IMG/VR virus record: IMGVR_UViG_3300032893_000012
Span: 45,322-109,321 of that record
Strand: one strand, 5' to 3'
Source of the DNA: a virus
Length of the DNA stretch: 64,000 nucleotides
Of this stretch, positions 16,223-24,395 are shown piece after piece. The translations under genes and the position numbers were made by a program. Every line of letters starts with the position of its first letter. The stretch's first letter is position 1. Under the pieces are notes generated by a model. It saw nothing but the letters and a program-made list of their open reading frames with translations, searched no databases and was not told the DNA's origin.

Positions 16223-16770
16223 TTCCACTGTTTTCCGTTCACTGGATTCGGACACGCTCCCTCTATGCCGACGTATCCGGTCGTGTTTCCTTCGTAGCCC
16301 CAGACGTAGTTTTTTGGATCGCTCGATGGCGTCTGTACGACATGGATCGCGGTACCGCACCCAGGAGCGACATGACAGTCTCCGCTTCCTGTGGAGGCAG
16401 TGTATGACGAGCATGCCATCAACGCTTGATATATGTTGTACGTACGCAACGGTACGCAGTCGATCCAAACCTGTCCGACACCGTTGTCGTGTATTACGCC
16501 CGAACAGGTCTTGGCTGCTCCACCAGTTCCGGAGCCTCCGGCGCCTTCAGACACTTTCCCAGCTTCGTTTTCGCTAGAGTCGGTGGCGCCACCTGCGGCA
16601 TCACTGTCGACGGTTACCGCGTCGAACGCACCATCAGCTGGGGTTAAGCCTCCGTCGTTCTGGTCGTTACTTGGACTCGCGAAACTGGGTTCGAATCCGA
16701 ACGGGGATCCAGGGTCGCAGCCAGCGACTACCAGCATGCTCAAAACCAGCTTCACCTTCATGTTTTTCAT
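16219..16770 (-). CDS. Secreted lipoprotein, myxobacterial style
   Basis: The N-terminus has a signal segment (MKVKLVLSMLVVAGC) with lipobox VAGC, predicting cleavage and lipidation by signal peptidase II. The next 90 residues are a low-complexity Asp/Gly/Ser linker (including GGSGTGG). A Cys-rich C-terminal region follows (eight cysteines, possibly disulfide-bonded). This architecture is common in Myxococcota outer-membrane lipoproteins. It may be a host-derived surface protein. Confidence 0.7.
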   Translation of the reverse strand: MKNMKVKLVLSMLVVAGCDPGSPFGFEPSFASPSNDQNDGGLTPADGAFDAVTVDSDAAGGATDSSENEAGKVSEGAGGSGTGGAAKTCSGVIHDNGVGQVWIDCVPLRTYNIYQALMACSSYTASTGSGDCHVAPGCGTAIHVVQTPSSDPKNYVWGYEGNTTGYVGIEGACPNPVNGKQWN

Positions 16771-17126
16771 TTGATCTCTCCGAGCACTTCCAGATCGAAC
16801 GATATCGGCAGCTTCAAATCGAAGTTTTCACAACCATCGACATGCTCCGTTCGACCTTCGCAGACAGCGCACGCTGAATATCCAACCGGCGCGTAAGACG
16901 AAGGCTCGCGACCGAGTTTCGTGATCACACGCTGGCGCACACGAAGTTCGATGAGTGCTTCATCGGCGGCGCGTTTCGCGCACTCACGATCGGACGTTCG
17001 CATCTCGTAGGCATACGCTCCGGTATTCTTCTGCGTCGCTTCAGACAGCAACCGCGCGAATATGTCGCCCCAAAAACGACGCTCGATATCGTCCCTGAAC
17101 TCGATCTGCTTCATGACGTGACGCAT
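16767..17126 (-). CDS. Unrecognised protein (119 aa)
   Basis: GGAGGT lies 7 bp upstream of ATG 17126. The protein has a helical N-terminal region and two cysteines (SACAVC) with a further Cys and His after it (HVDGCENF), a possible zinc site. It overlaps the lipoprotein start (ATGA). No family is recognised. Confidence 0.6.
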   Translation of the reverse strand: MRHVMKQIEFRDDIERRFWGDIFARLLSEATQKNTGAYAYEMRTSDRECAKRAADEALIELRVRQRVITKLGREPSSYAPVGYSACAVCEGRTEHVDGCENFDLKLPISFDLEVLGEIK

Positions 17127-17151
17127 TCTGGATACCTCCGGCGTCGATGAC

Positions 17152-17409
17152 TTATGCCTTTTCCCGAGTCAACTTCCAGATGCTGTACGAACCCCGATCA
17201 AACAAGCGCGCGATCTCGCGGTAGCCCATGCTCTTGGTGCCGCGTAGCCATCCGTAAACCGCTCGTCGCGCGGCGATGACAGGACCCGTGCGGGGACCCT
17301 CGTAGATCTCCTGGAGCGAGACGCGGGTCGCCTTTGCGCGCTTCTCTAGCTCGGGGCGGAGACCGCTTGAGTCGAGTCGCTTGAGGAACTTTTTGTAGGA
17401 ACGCGTCAT
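17152..17409 (-). CDS. DnaA domain-IV-like DNA-binding protein (85 aa)
   Basis: The sequence VSLQEIYEG...VIAARRAVYGWLR...MGYREIARLFDRGSYSIWKL follows the order of the DnaA C-terminal domain: a V-x-x-x-x-I/L helix start, R-x-A-x-Y helix, then a helix-turn-helix ending near the RDHSTV position. The exact RDHST box is altered to RGSYS, so DnaA-box recognition is uncertain. No AAA+ domain is present. A second protein with the same fold is at 51970-52473. It may bind DNA in replication or host regulation. Confidence 0.55.
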   Translation of the reverse strand: MTRSYKKFLKRLDSSGLRPELEKRAKATRVSLQEIYEGPRTGPVIAARRAVYGWLRGTKSMGYREIARLFDRGSYSIWKLTREKA

Positions 17410-18395
17410 CGTGTCGCACTCCTGGTCAGCGCGGAGAGGAGCGCCTCGACGACGGTCGTCATCTCTCTGACATCACCGAGATCGATCCATTCCCCCGAAT
17501 CGCTCACGCGGTATGCGTGATACGAAAGTACGTCGATGCCGCACTCACCGAGCTTCCGCCGACGGCGATCGGCGACATGGTCCCACCAAGAGATCGAGAC
17601 CGATCCGTCGTCGCCCGCCGTGGCGGTGCCGGCGTAGCCCGCCGTGGCGATGCCGCCGTCGCCCGCCGTGGCGGTGCCGCGTGCGCCCGCCGTGGCGGTG
17701 CCGCCGTCGCCCGCCGTGGCGGTGCCGGCGTAGCCCGCCGTGGCGGTGCCGGCGTCGCCCGCCGTGGCGGTGCCGCGTGCGCCCGCCGTGGCGGTGCCGC
17801 GTGCGCCCGCCGTGGCGGTGCCGTCGTCGCCCGCCGTGGCGGTGCCGGCGTCGCCCGCCGTGGCGGTGCCGGCGTCGCCCGCCGTGGCGGTGCCGGCGTA
17901 GCCCGCCGTGGCGGTGCCGGCGTAGCCCGCCGTGGCGGTGCCGTCGTCGCCCGCCGTGGCGGTGCCGGCGTAGCCCGCCGTGGCGGTGCCGAACACGCAT
18001 GCCACGGATGGGTAAGCCCCCTGGATCAGGGCAATCGCACCGGCGCGGTCGCCCGCGAACACCACGAAGCCGCGCGGCGCCTTCGACTTGCCGCCCCCAT
18101 CTTCGGTGATCGGTACTACCTCGCTGGCAACGGCGGCCCAGACGAGCCATTTCGCATCGTCATATTTAGAGAGAAGATTCGCCTTCCCTTCGCCGCGAGG
18201 TAGGCCGTGCAGGCCATAGCCGCAGCAGTCTCGCGACGACCAGTCTGGCGCGGAAACAAGCCCGCGTTCGGGCCATGTGAAGTCGCCGTACGAGCGCATT
18301 GCAGCGGAACAAGTGCGTAGAAGGAGGAGTAGGTCATCCGGCGCGCACCTGAGTGCCGCAGCAGCTTCGTGGCGGATTGATTTCAGGTCGATCAT
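17406..18395 (-). CDS. Octapeptide-repeat protein, ice-nucleation-like
   Basis: The 329-aa protein has an N-terminal domain of about 135 residues, a block of 16 near-perfect octapeptides GTATAGxx (xx = YA, DD, DA, AR or DG), then a C-terminal domain of about 65 residues. The repeat recalls the AGYGSTxT octapeptide of ice-nucleation proteins and related beta-solenoids. ATG 18395 follows GGAAGGTG. The repeat arises from a 24-bp DNA minisatellite, so copy number should vary between relatives. Function unknown; it may be a structural or surface protein. Confidence 0.7.
   Translation of the reverse strand: MIDLKSIRHEAAAALRCAPDDLLLLLRTCSAAMRSYGDFTWPERGLVSAPDWSSRDCCGYGLHGLPRGEGKANLLSKYDDAKWLVWAAVASEVVPITEDGGGKSKAPRGFVVFAGDRAGAIALIQGAYPSVACVFGTATAGYAGTATAGDDGTATAGYAGTATAGYAGTATAGDAGTATAGDAGTATAGDDGTATAGARGTATAGARGTATAGDAGTATAGYAGTATAGDGGTATAGARGTATAGDGGIATAGYAGTATAGDDGSVSISWWDHVADRRRRKLGECGIDVLSYHAYRVSDSGEWIDLGDVREMTTVVEALLSALTRSATR
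17607..17990 (-). repeat. 24-bp minisatellite, 16 units
   Basis: Sixteen tandem 24-bp units encode GTATAG plus two variable residues. Conservation is strongest in the first 18 bases of each unit. Long open frames in the other five readings of this block are by-products of the repeat. Confidence 0.9.
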
Positions 18396-18423
18396 TACTA
18401 ACTGTTCACCTTCCGTACAACAT

Positions 18424-18630
18424 CTACGCCACCCGCGCAAGTTTCCTTCCCCACAAAGCCAGCGAGCCCCCTTTTGGAGGCTCTTTCAAGACGGACTGGA
18501 TACCGCTGGTATATCCGGTAATTAGCAGGGCTGGCACGACGATATTGACTGCTGCCGCGCAAATGGCAACGGGAAAAAATACCCGACGCCTTGACGATCC
18601 CCGGATCTCTGCGGGACACTCCTCGTACAA
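18424..18630 (-). CDS. Possible small membrane protein (68 aa), doubtful
   Basis: A TTG at 18630 lies 6 bp after GGGGGAAGG and opens a 68-codon frame with a clear hydrophobic stretch (VFFPVAICAAAVNIVVPALL) and a basic end. It ends 28 bp before the octapeptide-repeat gene. The rare start and the overlap with the divergent leader keep confidence low; the alternative is that 18396-18631 is purely regulatory. Confidence 0.35.
   Translation of the reverse strand: MYEECPAEIRGSSRRRVFFPVAICAAAVNIVVPALLITGYTSGIQSVLKEPPKGGSLALWGRKLARVA
18464..18483 (+). promoter_or_regulatory. Short stem-loop in divergent intergenic region
   Basis: GAGCCCCC and GGAGGCTC pair with one mismatch around a TTTT loop, followed by TTTC on the plus strand. 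It could be a weak terminator or leader stem ahead of the gene at 18632. Confidence 0.4.
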
Positions 18631-18631
18631 G

Positions 18632-19033
18632 ATGAGCCTTCCCCCGCGACGCCGAGTCGTTGCGGCTTCCGTCCGGCGGCCGCCGGCGGAGCTCCGCGCC
18701 GTGAGGGTCATCTTCGAGCACGACCCGAACCCGGAGACCTCGTACCTCGAGCAGGACGAGTTCCGGGAGCGGCGCGAAGCCTACGGGCGCGACGAGTGGT
18801 TCCTCATCGGTTGTCGCGTCGAGGCCGATGTCGTCATCGCCCCCGAGACGGTAATGCAGACGCTCAGAAGCAGCGGCCTCAACGGCATCGAGAGCGACAG
18901 CGAACAAGATGAGCTCGACGAGATTGCGCACCAGGAATGGATGCGGCTTCGTGACGTATTGAAGGCGGTGGGAGTTTCCACCGAGCAGTTACCCCTGGAA
19001 GTCGACCGAGAGTGGGTCGAGTGGAGAGTGTGA
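18632..19033 (+). CDS. Unrecognised acidic protein (133 aa)
   Basis: Basic in the first 25 residues, then acidic and helical; no membrane segment. ATG 18632 is chosen because upstream codons are unlike coding sequence. It abuts the next gene exactly (stop 19031-19033, ATG 19034), suggesting an operon. Confidence 0.6.
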   Translation: MSLPPRRRVVAASVRRPPAELRAVRVIFEHDPNPETSYLEQDEFRERREAYGRDEWFLIGCRVEADVVIAPETVMQTLRSSGLNGIESDSEQDELDEIAHQEWMRLRDVLKAVGVSTEQLPLEVDREWVEWRV

Positions 19034-20119
19034 ATGGCAACGGCGGTAGACAAGAAGAAGTGGGACAGTCTCCACGCGGCGTACGCGAAGGCGCACGAGG
19101 CGCTGTCTGAATATGAGCTCGCTCTCGGCTCAAAGTACGGCCACAACTTCAACGCTTCATGGCTCACTCGGGGGCAGCGTGACAAGCTCGACAAGCTTCA
19201 TGAGAAGAAGAGCGCAATCGGTGACAAGATCATCGACCTACTTGTTCACGTAAGTCCACGCGGTGACAGGTGGCTCTCCGGAGTCCCGTCGTGGTGGCTC
19301 CGCGAAAGACTCACCTGGGAAGACGCCATCCGACCCGTCAACGAACCGTTGTCCGTCGTAGTCCCCGGAGCGTGGGGTTACCCGGACGGAACCGTACAGG
19401 AGAATGTAGCAGCCATGCCTCGATCACTAAGCACCGATCCAAATCACCTTCGAGAGATTCTGGAAAAAGGCGTCGTCCTCGTAGGCGGCGAGGTCGTCGA
19501 CAACAACTCGATCGATCTCGACAGCGACGAACCGGTGGTGGTTGCCATCGTCTTCAATGCCACCGGCACCGGACGCCAACCGGGCGCGATCAGCGCCGCA
19601 CAAGGCGATCATCCCGACGCCGCGCTCGAGGTTGCGCACGAGATCCTAGAAGAATGGGAACACGAACACTATGGGCGCGACGAACACGCTACCGAGACGT
19701 TTGACGGACAAATTTGGGAGCTGCCAGTCGACGCTTTCCTCGAAGCCATCGAAGGTACCGAAGCCGAGAAACTCCTCGATATTGTCGGGGGTGAAGACAA
19801 CGAAGAGATCGACGAGGAAGAAGAAGAGGAAGTCGACGAGGAAGAGGTCGACGACGAAACCGACGAAGACGCCGATCTGAGAGAGTCATCGAGAAACGAT
19901 CGCCCAGACGACATCAGAGTCTATTGGGACAGACAGGATCCTCGCAACGAAGGATGGGCGTACAACGCCTACTGGCGAGACGAGCGCGGGCGAATCACCC
20001 ACGAGGATTCAGGTCCAATCGAAGGAAGGCGAGACATGTCCGACGCGACTCTAACTAGTCGCGCCAGAGCCGCCGTCGGATACCCCGGAACGAGAATACC
20101 GGTGGAGGTTGTAAGGTAA
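19034..20119 (+). CDS. Unrecognised protein with Glu/Asp-rich stretch (361 aa)
   Basis: N-terminal helical region (residues 1-75), a central mixed domain, then a very acidic stretch around residues 255-285 (runs of E and D), then a Tyr/Trp/Arg-rich C-terminal region (VYWDRQDPRNEGWAYNAYW). No family is recognised. It may be a soluble virion or DNA-mimic-type protein; that is speculative. Confidence 0.6.
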   Translation: MATAVDKKKWDSLHAAYAKAHEALSEYELALGSKYGHNFNASWLTRGQRDKLDKLHEKKSAIGDKIIDLLVHVSPRGDRWLSGVPSWWLRERLTWEDAIRPVNEPLSVVVPGAWGYPDGTVQENVAAMPRSLSTDPNHLREILEKGVVLVGGEVVDNNSIDLDSDEPVVVAIVFNATGTGRQPGAISAAQGDHPDAALEVAHEILEEWEHEHYGRDEHATETFDGQIWELPVDAFLEAIEGTEAEKLLDIVGGEDNEEIDEEEEEEVDEEEVDDETDEDADLRESSRNDRPDDIRVYWDRQDPRNEGWAYNAYWRDERGRITHEDSGPIEGRRDMSDATLTSRARAAVGYPGTRIPVEVVR

Positions 20120-20508
20120 TGTTCCCCCTCCTCTGGCTCCTCCTCGGCGCCGGCCTCGGTACCGGCGTCACGCTCCTTGTCAAACAAGCCTCGAGCTCGA
20201 CGCTGCTACCGGGGCAAGTCTGGACCGTCGTCATGCTTGCCCGTCCAACAAAGGCGTGGGTCGACATCTCGAAGGGCGACGTCGCGCGAGCAATCAGAGC
20301 AGCGCTGGCGAACATCGGCGTTTATCCGATCGATGCATTTTGGAGCGGCAACTACCAGCTCACTGTAGCGGTCTCCGTCACCGCAACGACTGAGCTAAAA
20401 ACGGGTGCTGCTCTCACGCTCAATTCCGAATGGGCTGACCAGGCAACGATCACCAGCATCAATCAGGCGCCAGCGTCAGTGCCGGTTCAGATCCCAAGAT
20501 TCCCCTAG
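20119..20508 (+). CDS. N-terminally anchored protein (129 aa)
   Basis: The ATG overlaps the previous TAA (TAATG). A hydrophobic N-terminal span (MFPLLWLLLGAGLGTGVTLLV) acts as signal anchor; the remaining 105 residues form a beta-rich domain. No lipobox is seen. Probably membrane-bound with its C-terminus outside. Confidence 0.65.
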   Translation: MFPLLWLLLGAGLGTGVTLLVKQASSSTLLPGQVWTVVMLARPTKAWVDISKGDVARAIRAALANIGVYPIDAFWSGNYQLTVAVSVTATTELKTGAALTLNSEWADQATITSINQAPASVPVQIPRFP

Positions 20509-20520
20509 GAGTGATAATTC

Positions 20521-20871
20521 ATGGCCGAATGGAGCAGAGCGCACGCCGACAAGTACGCCAACCAGATCGAAGATCTAGAAAAGCGGCGATTGATCTCGGC
20601 CAAGAAGTTTCGCAAAGAGGTCTCGGGCATGATCAAGCAGTTCGTCGCTGACGATAACGAGCTTCTTCAGAAGATACTCAACTACGAAAACAAGTTAGAG
20701 GAATGGGGGATCACGTCCCTTGCCTCTAAAGACGAAGTCGATTCGAGTTCACTCAGTGAACCGCGGGACTACGTCGTGGACCAGATCGAAGAAGACGTGT
20801 TCGAAGATCTCAGAGAACAGATCGAAGAAGCGGATGAACAAGAAGAAGAAGATGACGAGGAGGGAGACTGA
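20521..20871 (+). CDS. Acidic helical protein (116 aa)
   Basis: A ribosome site AGGAG lies about 9 bp upstream. The protein is almost entirely helical and charged, with a C-terminal run of Glu/Asp. No family is recognised. Confidence 0.6.
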   Translation: MAEWSRAHADKYANQIEDLEKRRLISAKKFRKEVSGMIKQFVADDNELLQKILNYENKLEEWGITSLASKDEVDSSSLSEPRDYVVDQIEEDVFEDLREQIEEADEQEEEDDEEGD

Positions 20872-21152
20872 TGCACCTATCCGGAGGATTCGAAGATGCT
20901 CCAGGTGAGACGGTGCGCCCCCCATGCGCCGCTCTGCCCTCCGGGCAAGCTGCGTACAATCTGATCTCCGGTGACTGGGGTGCGTTGCTACCTACGATCG
21001 GGACTACTGCCGCGCGCGCCGCACTGATCGGAGTCGGAATGGCGGTCGCTGGCGAACGAAAACATCTCGTGCGCAACGCAGTCGGCGGCGCACTGGCGGT
21101 CGAGGGGTTCGTGCTCCTGTGGGCCGCTGTGACACGAAACGCACGGACTTGA
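20871..21152 (+). CDS. Small membrane protein (93 aa)
   Basis: The ATG overlaps the preceding TGA (TGATG). Two hydrophobic stretches (about residues 39-60 and 70-88) with Gly/Ala bias predict two membrane spans. It is similar in type to the small membrane proteins at 12.6-15.2 kb. Confidence 0.6.
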   Translation: MHLSGGFEDAPGETVRPPCAALPSGQAAYNLISGDWGALLPTIGTTAARAALIGVGMAVAGERKHLVRNAVGGALAVEGFVLLWAAVTRNART

Positions 21153-21163
21153 GAGGCAAAAAA

Positions 21164-21973
21164 ATGGCAACGCGCAAAAAGAAGAGTTCCCGCAAAAATG
21201 CGACTCATCGAGAGCCGGCAGACGAACACGCAGCAACCGAACTGGTCATGTTCATCGAGAACACCTCTGACCTGTCTCCCGACGGACCTAGCGGACAGGG
21301 TCACAGTGTTCTCCTGAACGCGCTCCGCAAGTGGCGCAAGGGCACCTACGACCCGACCATGGCGGTGCGTCTCTTCGAGTACCTCACCGAGGCGGGGGCG
21401 AAGCGATATCAGAAAGAATTCGGCTCCGACTCTCCGATATTCAATCCAGCGACCAGACACGAGGCTGCGCGGCAGCTCGAGGCTAGCTTTCGTAGCTCCG
21501 TCGAGCGCGGGGAGTACGACCATGTCGATACGCGCGTCGGAGCGCGCTCGGAAGAAGTGAGCGAGGCGGCGCGTAACCCATCTCCACGCGGACTGGTGCG
21601 CGAGCGTGGAGGTGATCGACCGATCGGGATGACCTACGGCACCCTTCCTCCCTTCGAAAAATTCGAGCGCGATATCCGCCGCCCGAATCCCGACGAGAGT
21701 GACGGAGGCGCCTACTGGCCGCCGGGGACGATCTATCCCATGGAGCTCGTCGACGCGCACGAAATCGAGCTCGCCGAAGATTACGGTCTGAATGAGTTCG
21801 AAGCCGAGCGTCGAAAAACTGGGCGTCACAGCGGCGTTCGCGGGTTTCGAGGAAACGAAGAAGAGATTTACGGATTTCTCAAGCACCTCGTCGAATGCCT
21901 CAATGACGGCGACGACGGAGCTGGCGATCTCGCATCATCGATCATGACCACCCTCGGCTACGAGTGGATCTGA
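21164..21973 (+). CDS. Unrecognised protein (269 aa)
   Basis: ATG 21164 follows GAGAGG. The N-terminus is lysine-rich (MATRKKKSSRK), possibly nucleic-acid binding. The rest is mixed and charged without a recognisable domain. It overlaps no neighbour in frame and precedes the 712-aa gene by 11 bp. Confidence 0.6.
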   Translation: MATRKKKSSRKNATHREPADEHAATELVMFIENTSDLSPDGPSGQGHSVLLNALRKWRKGTYDPTMAVRLFEYLTEAGAKRYQKEFGSDSPIFNPATRHEAARQLEASFRSSVERGEYDHVDTRVGARSEEVSEAARNPSPRGLVRERGGDRPIGMTYGTLPPFEKFERDIRRPNPDESDGGAYWPPGTIYPMELVDAHEIELAEDYGLNEFEAERRKTGRHSGVRGFRGNEEEIYGFLKHLVECLNDGDDGAGDLASSIMTTLGYEWI

Positions 21974-21984
21974 GGAGAGCACCA

Positions 21985-24123
21985 ATGGCAAAGCGATACA
22001 TCGGCGACGCGGTCATCACGATCGCGTACAGGGACCAGGGGGACTACGCAGGAACGATCAGGGCCGGCGGGTACACGTGGCGGTTCGACAACCTGTGGCC
22101 CTCTCAGAGCGGATTCGGACCTGGCATCGGGTACGACTCGCCCGAGGCCTACGACCAGATGGCGCAGAGCGCGGTCAACTTCGGGTCTAATCCGTCTGAA
22201 GAGAGCTGGTCTCCTTCGGAGGAGGTGGCGAGCGCCATTGCAGATGCGACACAGGGAGCGATGGATGATCAGGGGAACTACGAGGTGAGGCGGAGCGCGA
22301 AGGGGATGGCGCGTGAGGAGTCATCCCATCGAGACGGCTACTACATAGTCCAAAGGCGGCTCAGGAATGGGCGCGTAGTAGAGTTCGAATTCAATCGCGA
22401 TGAGAAGGACGAAGCGCTCGCCGATGCGAAGAGGTTGGCCGCTGCCGCCGATCCTGGTGAGGTGGTACGTCTGCTAACGCTCGACAACGAGCTAGTATGG
22501 TCGTCGGCGCAACTTAACGAAGCGCCGACCCATCACGTCGCCGACTTCAGCACCCTCGACGACCTAGTCGCGCACGCGCGCCAAGAAGGCGCGACGCACG
22601 TGCTTCACATCGACGACGAGATCCATCTCTACTTCAAACGTCGCGATGGTCGCTACGAGAAGTCGGAGGTCTGGCAGAAGGACGGTTACTGGCACACGCA
22701 GGGGCCGGGGTCGCGGGCCGTGGTGAGTCGGCCGCCGACGAATGCGCAACCAATCGGAGAACAACGGCGGACGGCGGAGACAGTAGCGCGCAAGCCGCGC
22801 CGGCGAGAACCTTCGACCGTTAGGCGAGCCGAAACGGCCGGCATCGAGTACGCCAGCGAACAGATTGGCAGCGAGCACTTCATGAACTGGGTCAACGACC
22901 AGCTCGTCGAGGCGAGTAAGATGGATCCGTCCCGGGTTCACCCGCTCGAGACGAAGGCAGACGCCGCGCGGGCCGCGCGCGCAATGCTTCAGCAGCTCGA
23001 ATGGGATACGAAGCGAGATCTCAAGGCAACCGATATCGAAAGGCAGCTCGGTATCGATCGCGCCACATCGGATGTGATCAGCGCGTTCAATGAAGGACTT
23101 CACCGCGGCCTGAGCAATCCATCGACGGTGGATTGGCTCGCTGAAGAGATTTTGGAACAGAACAAGGGATTACGGGGTGGGGGCGCCAAAGAGACAAGAC
23201 GACACTCCGGCCCTCAACCCAACTCGGAAAATCGCGCGCGTCTCGCTGGATACATCGCACACGCGGTCATGTACGACGTCTCAACGTCGCCGAACGATCT
23301 CGTCAGGGCCTATCACCTCTCACCGGAGGAGGCGCAAGCGGTACTGTCTGATCAAGGCGGTTGGTTCGGTCCGGGCGGAAAAGGATACGCCGCCTACGTC
23401 AAGCACATCGAGAAGGTACTCAAGAACAAGGAGTGGTTCTCGGCGCCGGATCCGAAAGCTATTCCTGGCGCGGCGCGTGCGTACGGGCGGTATGTATGGC
23501 TACTCGAGAATGCTGCTTCCGGAGACCAAGGACGCAAAGATAAGTCAGACACGGAGGAGCTCCAGCGAGAGCTCTCCAATGTCGGATTCAACGGATGGGG
23601 GCTCGCTATCGACAACTGGCCCGAGGCACAACGCTACTACGACGCCGCTCCGAGCGTGTACCGTCGCCACCGTGGCGAAGTGCGTGAGAGCTCCACCGTC
23701 CGCGACTACATCGCCGTCGACCGCAACGACCGCAAGGTCGCCGGCCCCTTCCGGAGCCGTGGCGAAGCCGACAAGCACGTACCGCCGGGCGGCTACGTCA
23801 AGTTCTCCTCGTCGCAGCATAGGAAGGCGCCGCCGCCGCCTTCGTCGTATCCAATGTTTCGAGAGGGCGACGGAATAGCTGAACGCCTGCTTGCCGCTGG
23901 GGCTAAGACATACGCCATGATGCCAGACGCTGTCGCCAGCGTCCGCGGTTTCAACCCGGCACAAGCGATCTTCTTTGCGATGACTTCTAGGCGGAAGGAC
24001 GCCCGTGTAGCCGCTGCGGCTATTGGCAAGAGTGAAATGGAGCGAACCGCACGTCGGATTGGCGGTGTAGTCAAGCTCGGCTACGTAGTAGATGGCGTCG
24101 CGTACGTTTTGCCGAAACCATGA
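21985..24123 (+). CDS. Large unrecognised multidomain protein (712 aa)
   Basis: ATG 21985 follows GAGGAGAG at 8 bp; an ATG 21 bp earlier lies inside the previous gene. Several short alpha/beta modules are joined by charged linkers, including a tract around residue 275 rich in Arg/Pro. Near residue 560 the segment RDYIAVDRNDRKVAGPFRSR resembles small repeat domains in phage proteins, but no named family is certain. There is no membrane segment. Confidence 0.6.
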   Translation: MAKRYIGDAVITIAYRDQGDYAGTIRAGGYTWRFDNLWPSQSGFGPGIGYDSPEAYDQMAQSAVNFGSNPSEESWSPSEEVASAIADATQGAMDDQGNYEVRRSAKGMAREESSHRDGYYIVQRRLRNGRVVEFEFNRDEKDEALADAKRLAAAADPGEVVRLLTLDNELVWSSAQLNEAPTHHVADFSTLDDLVAHARQEGATHVLHIDDEIHLYFKRRDGRYEKSEVWQKDGYWHTQGPGSRAVVSRPPTNAQPIGEQRRTAETVARKPRRREPSTVRRAETAGIEYASEQIGSEHFMNWVNDQLVEASKMDPSRVHPLETKADAARAARAMLQQLEWDTKRDLKATDIERQLGIDRATSDVISAFNEGLHRGLSNPSTVDWLAEEILEQNKGLRGGGAKETRRHSGPQPNSENRARLAGYIAHAVMYDVSTSPNDLVRAYHLSPEEAQAVLSDQGGWFGPGGKGYAAYVKHIEKVLKNKEWFSAPDPKAIPGAARAYGRYVWLLENAASGDQGRKDKSDTEELQRELSNVGFNGWGLAIDNWPEAQRYYDAAPSVYRRHRGEVRESSTVRDYIAVDRNDRKVAGPFRSRGEADKHVPPGGYVKFSSSQHRKAPPPPSSYPMFREGDGIAERLLAAGAKTYAMMPDAVASVRGFNPAQAIFFAMTSRRKDARVAAAAIGKSEMERTARRIGGVVKLGYVVDGVAYVLPKP

Positions 24124-24395
24124 CTCTCGCCCAGATCAAAAAACTGCTCGACCGCGTAGAAGAAGCAGCCGCGCAGGTCTCGGACGACATCGAACAAGCC
24201 ACCGACATCGCTGCCTCGCAAGCGGCTTTGCACGAGCTGGCACAGCAGGCGCGCACGCTGGCGTCGCGTGCCCAAAAAATCGTCGACCTCCTGAGAGAAA
24301 AATCGGACGAGTGCACCACCGCTGCCGACTCGGCGGAAACGCTTGTCGGCGATCTCGAAGCGATCGCCGATCAGCTGGAAGGATTCGAAGATTGA
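24120..24395 (+). CDS. Coiled-coil protein (91 aa)
   Basis: The ATG overlaps the preceding stop (ATGA). The whole sequence is an acidic amphipathic helix with heptad-like spacing (LLDRVEEAAAQVSDDIEQ). No family is recognised. Confidence 0.6.
   Translation: MTLAQIKKLLDRVEEAAAQVSDDIEQATDIAASQAALHELAQQARTLASRAQKIVDLLREKSDECTTAADSAETLVGDLEAIADQLEGFED

Noticed and set aside
16688-16704. tRNA T-arm-like GGTTCGAATCC
   Set aside because: No acceptor stem, D arm or anticodon arm around it; it encodes part of the lipoprotein on the other strand.
17607-17990. Possible CRISPR array
   Set aside because: The units are directly contiguous 24-bp repeats without unique spacers, and they are coding; no cas genes are nearby.
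17513-18203. Long open frames rich in Arg/Trp/Pro or Ala/Arg in the 24-bp repeat block
   Set aside because: A 24-bp repeat without stops opens all frames; only the minus frame with flanking non-repetitive domains and a ribosome site is convincing.
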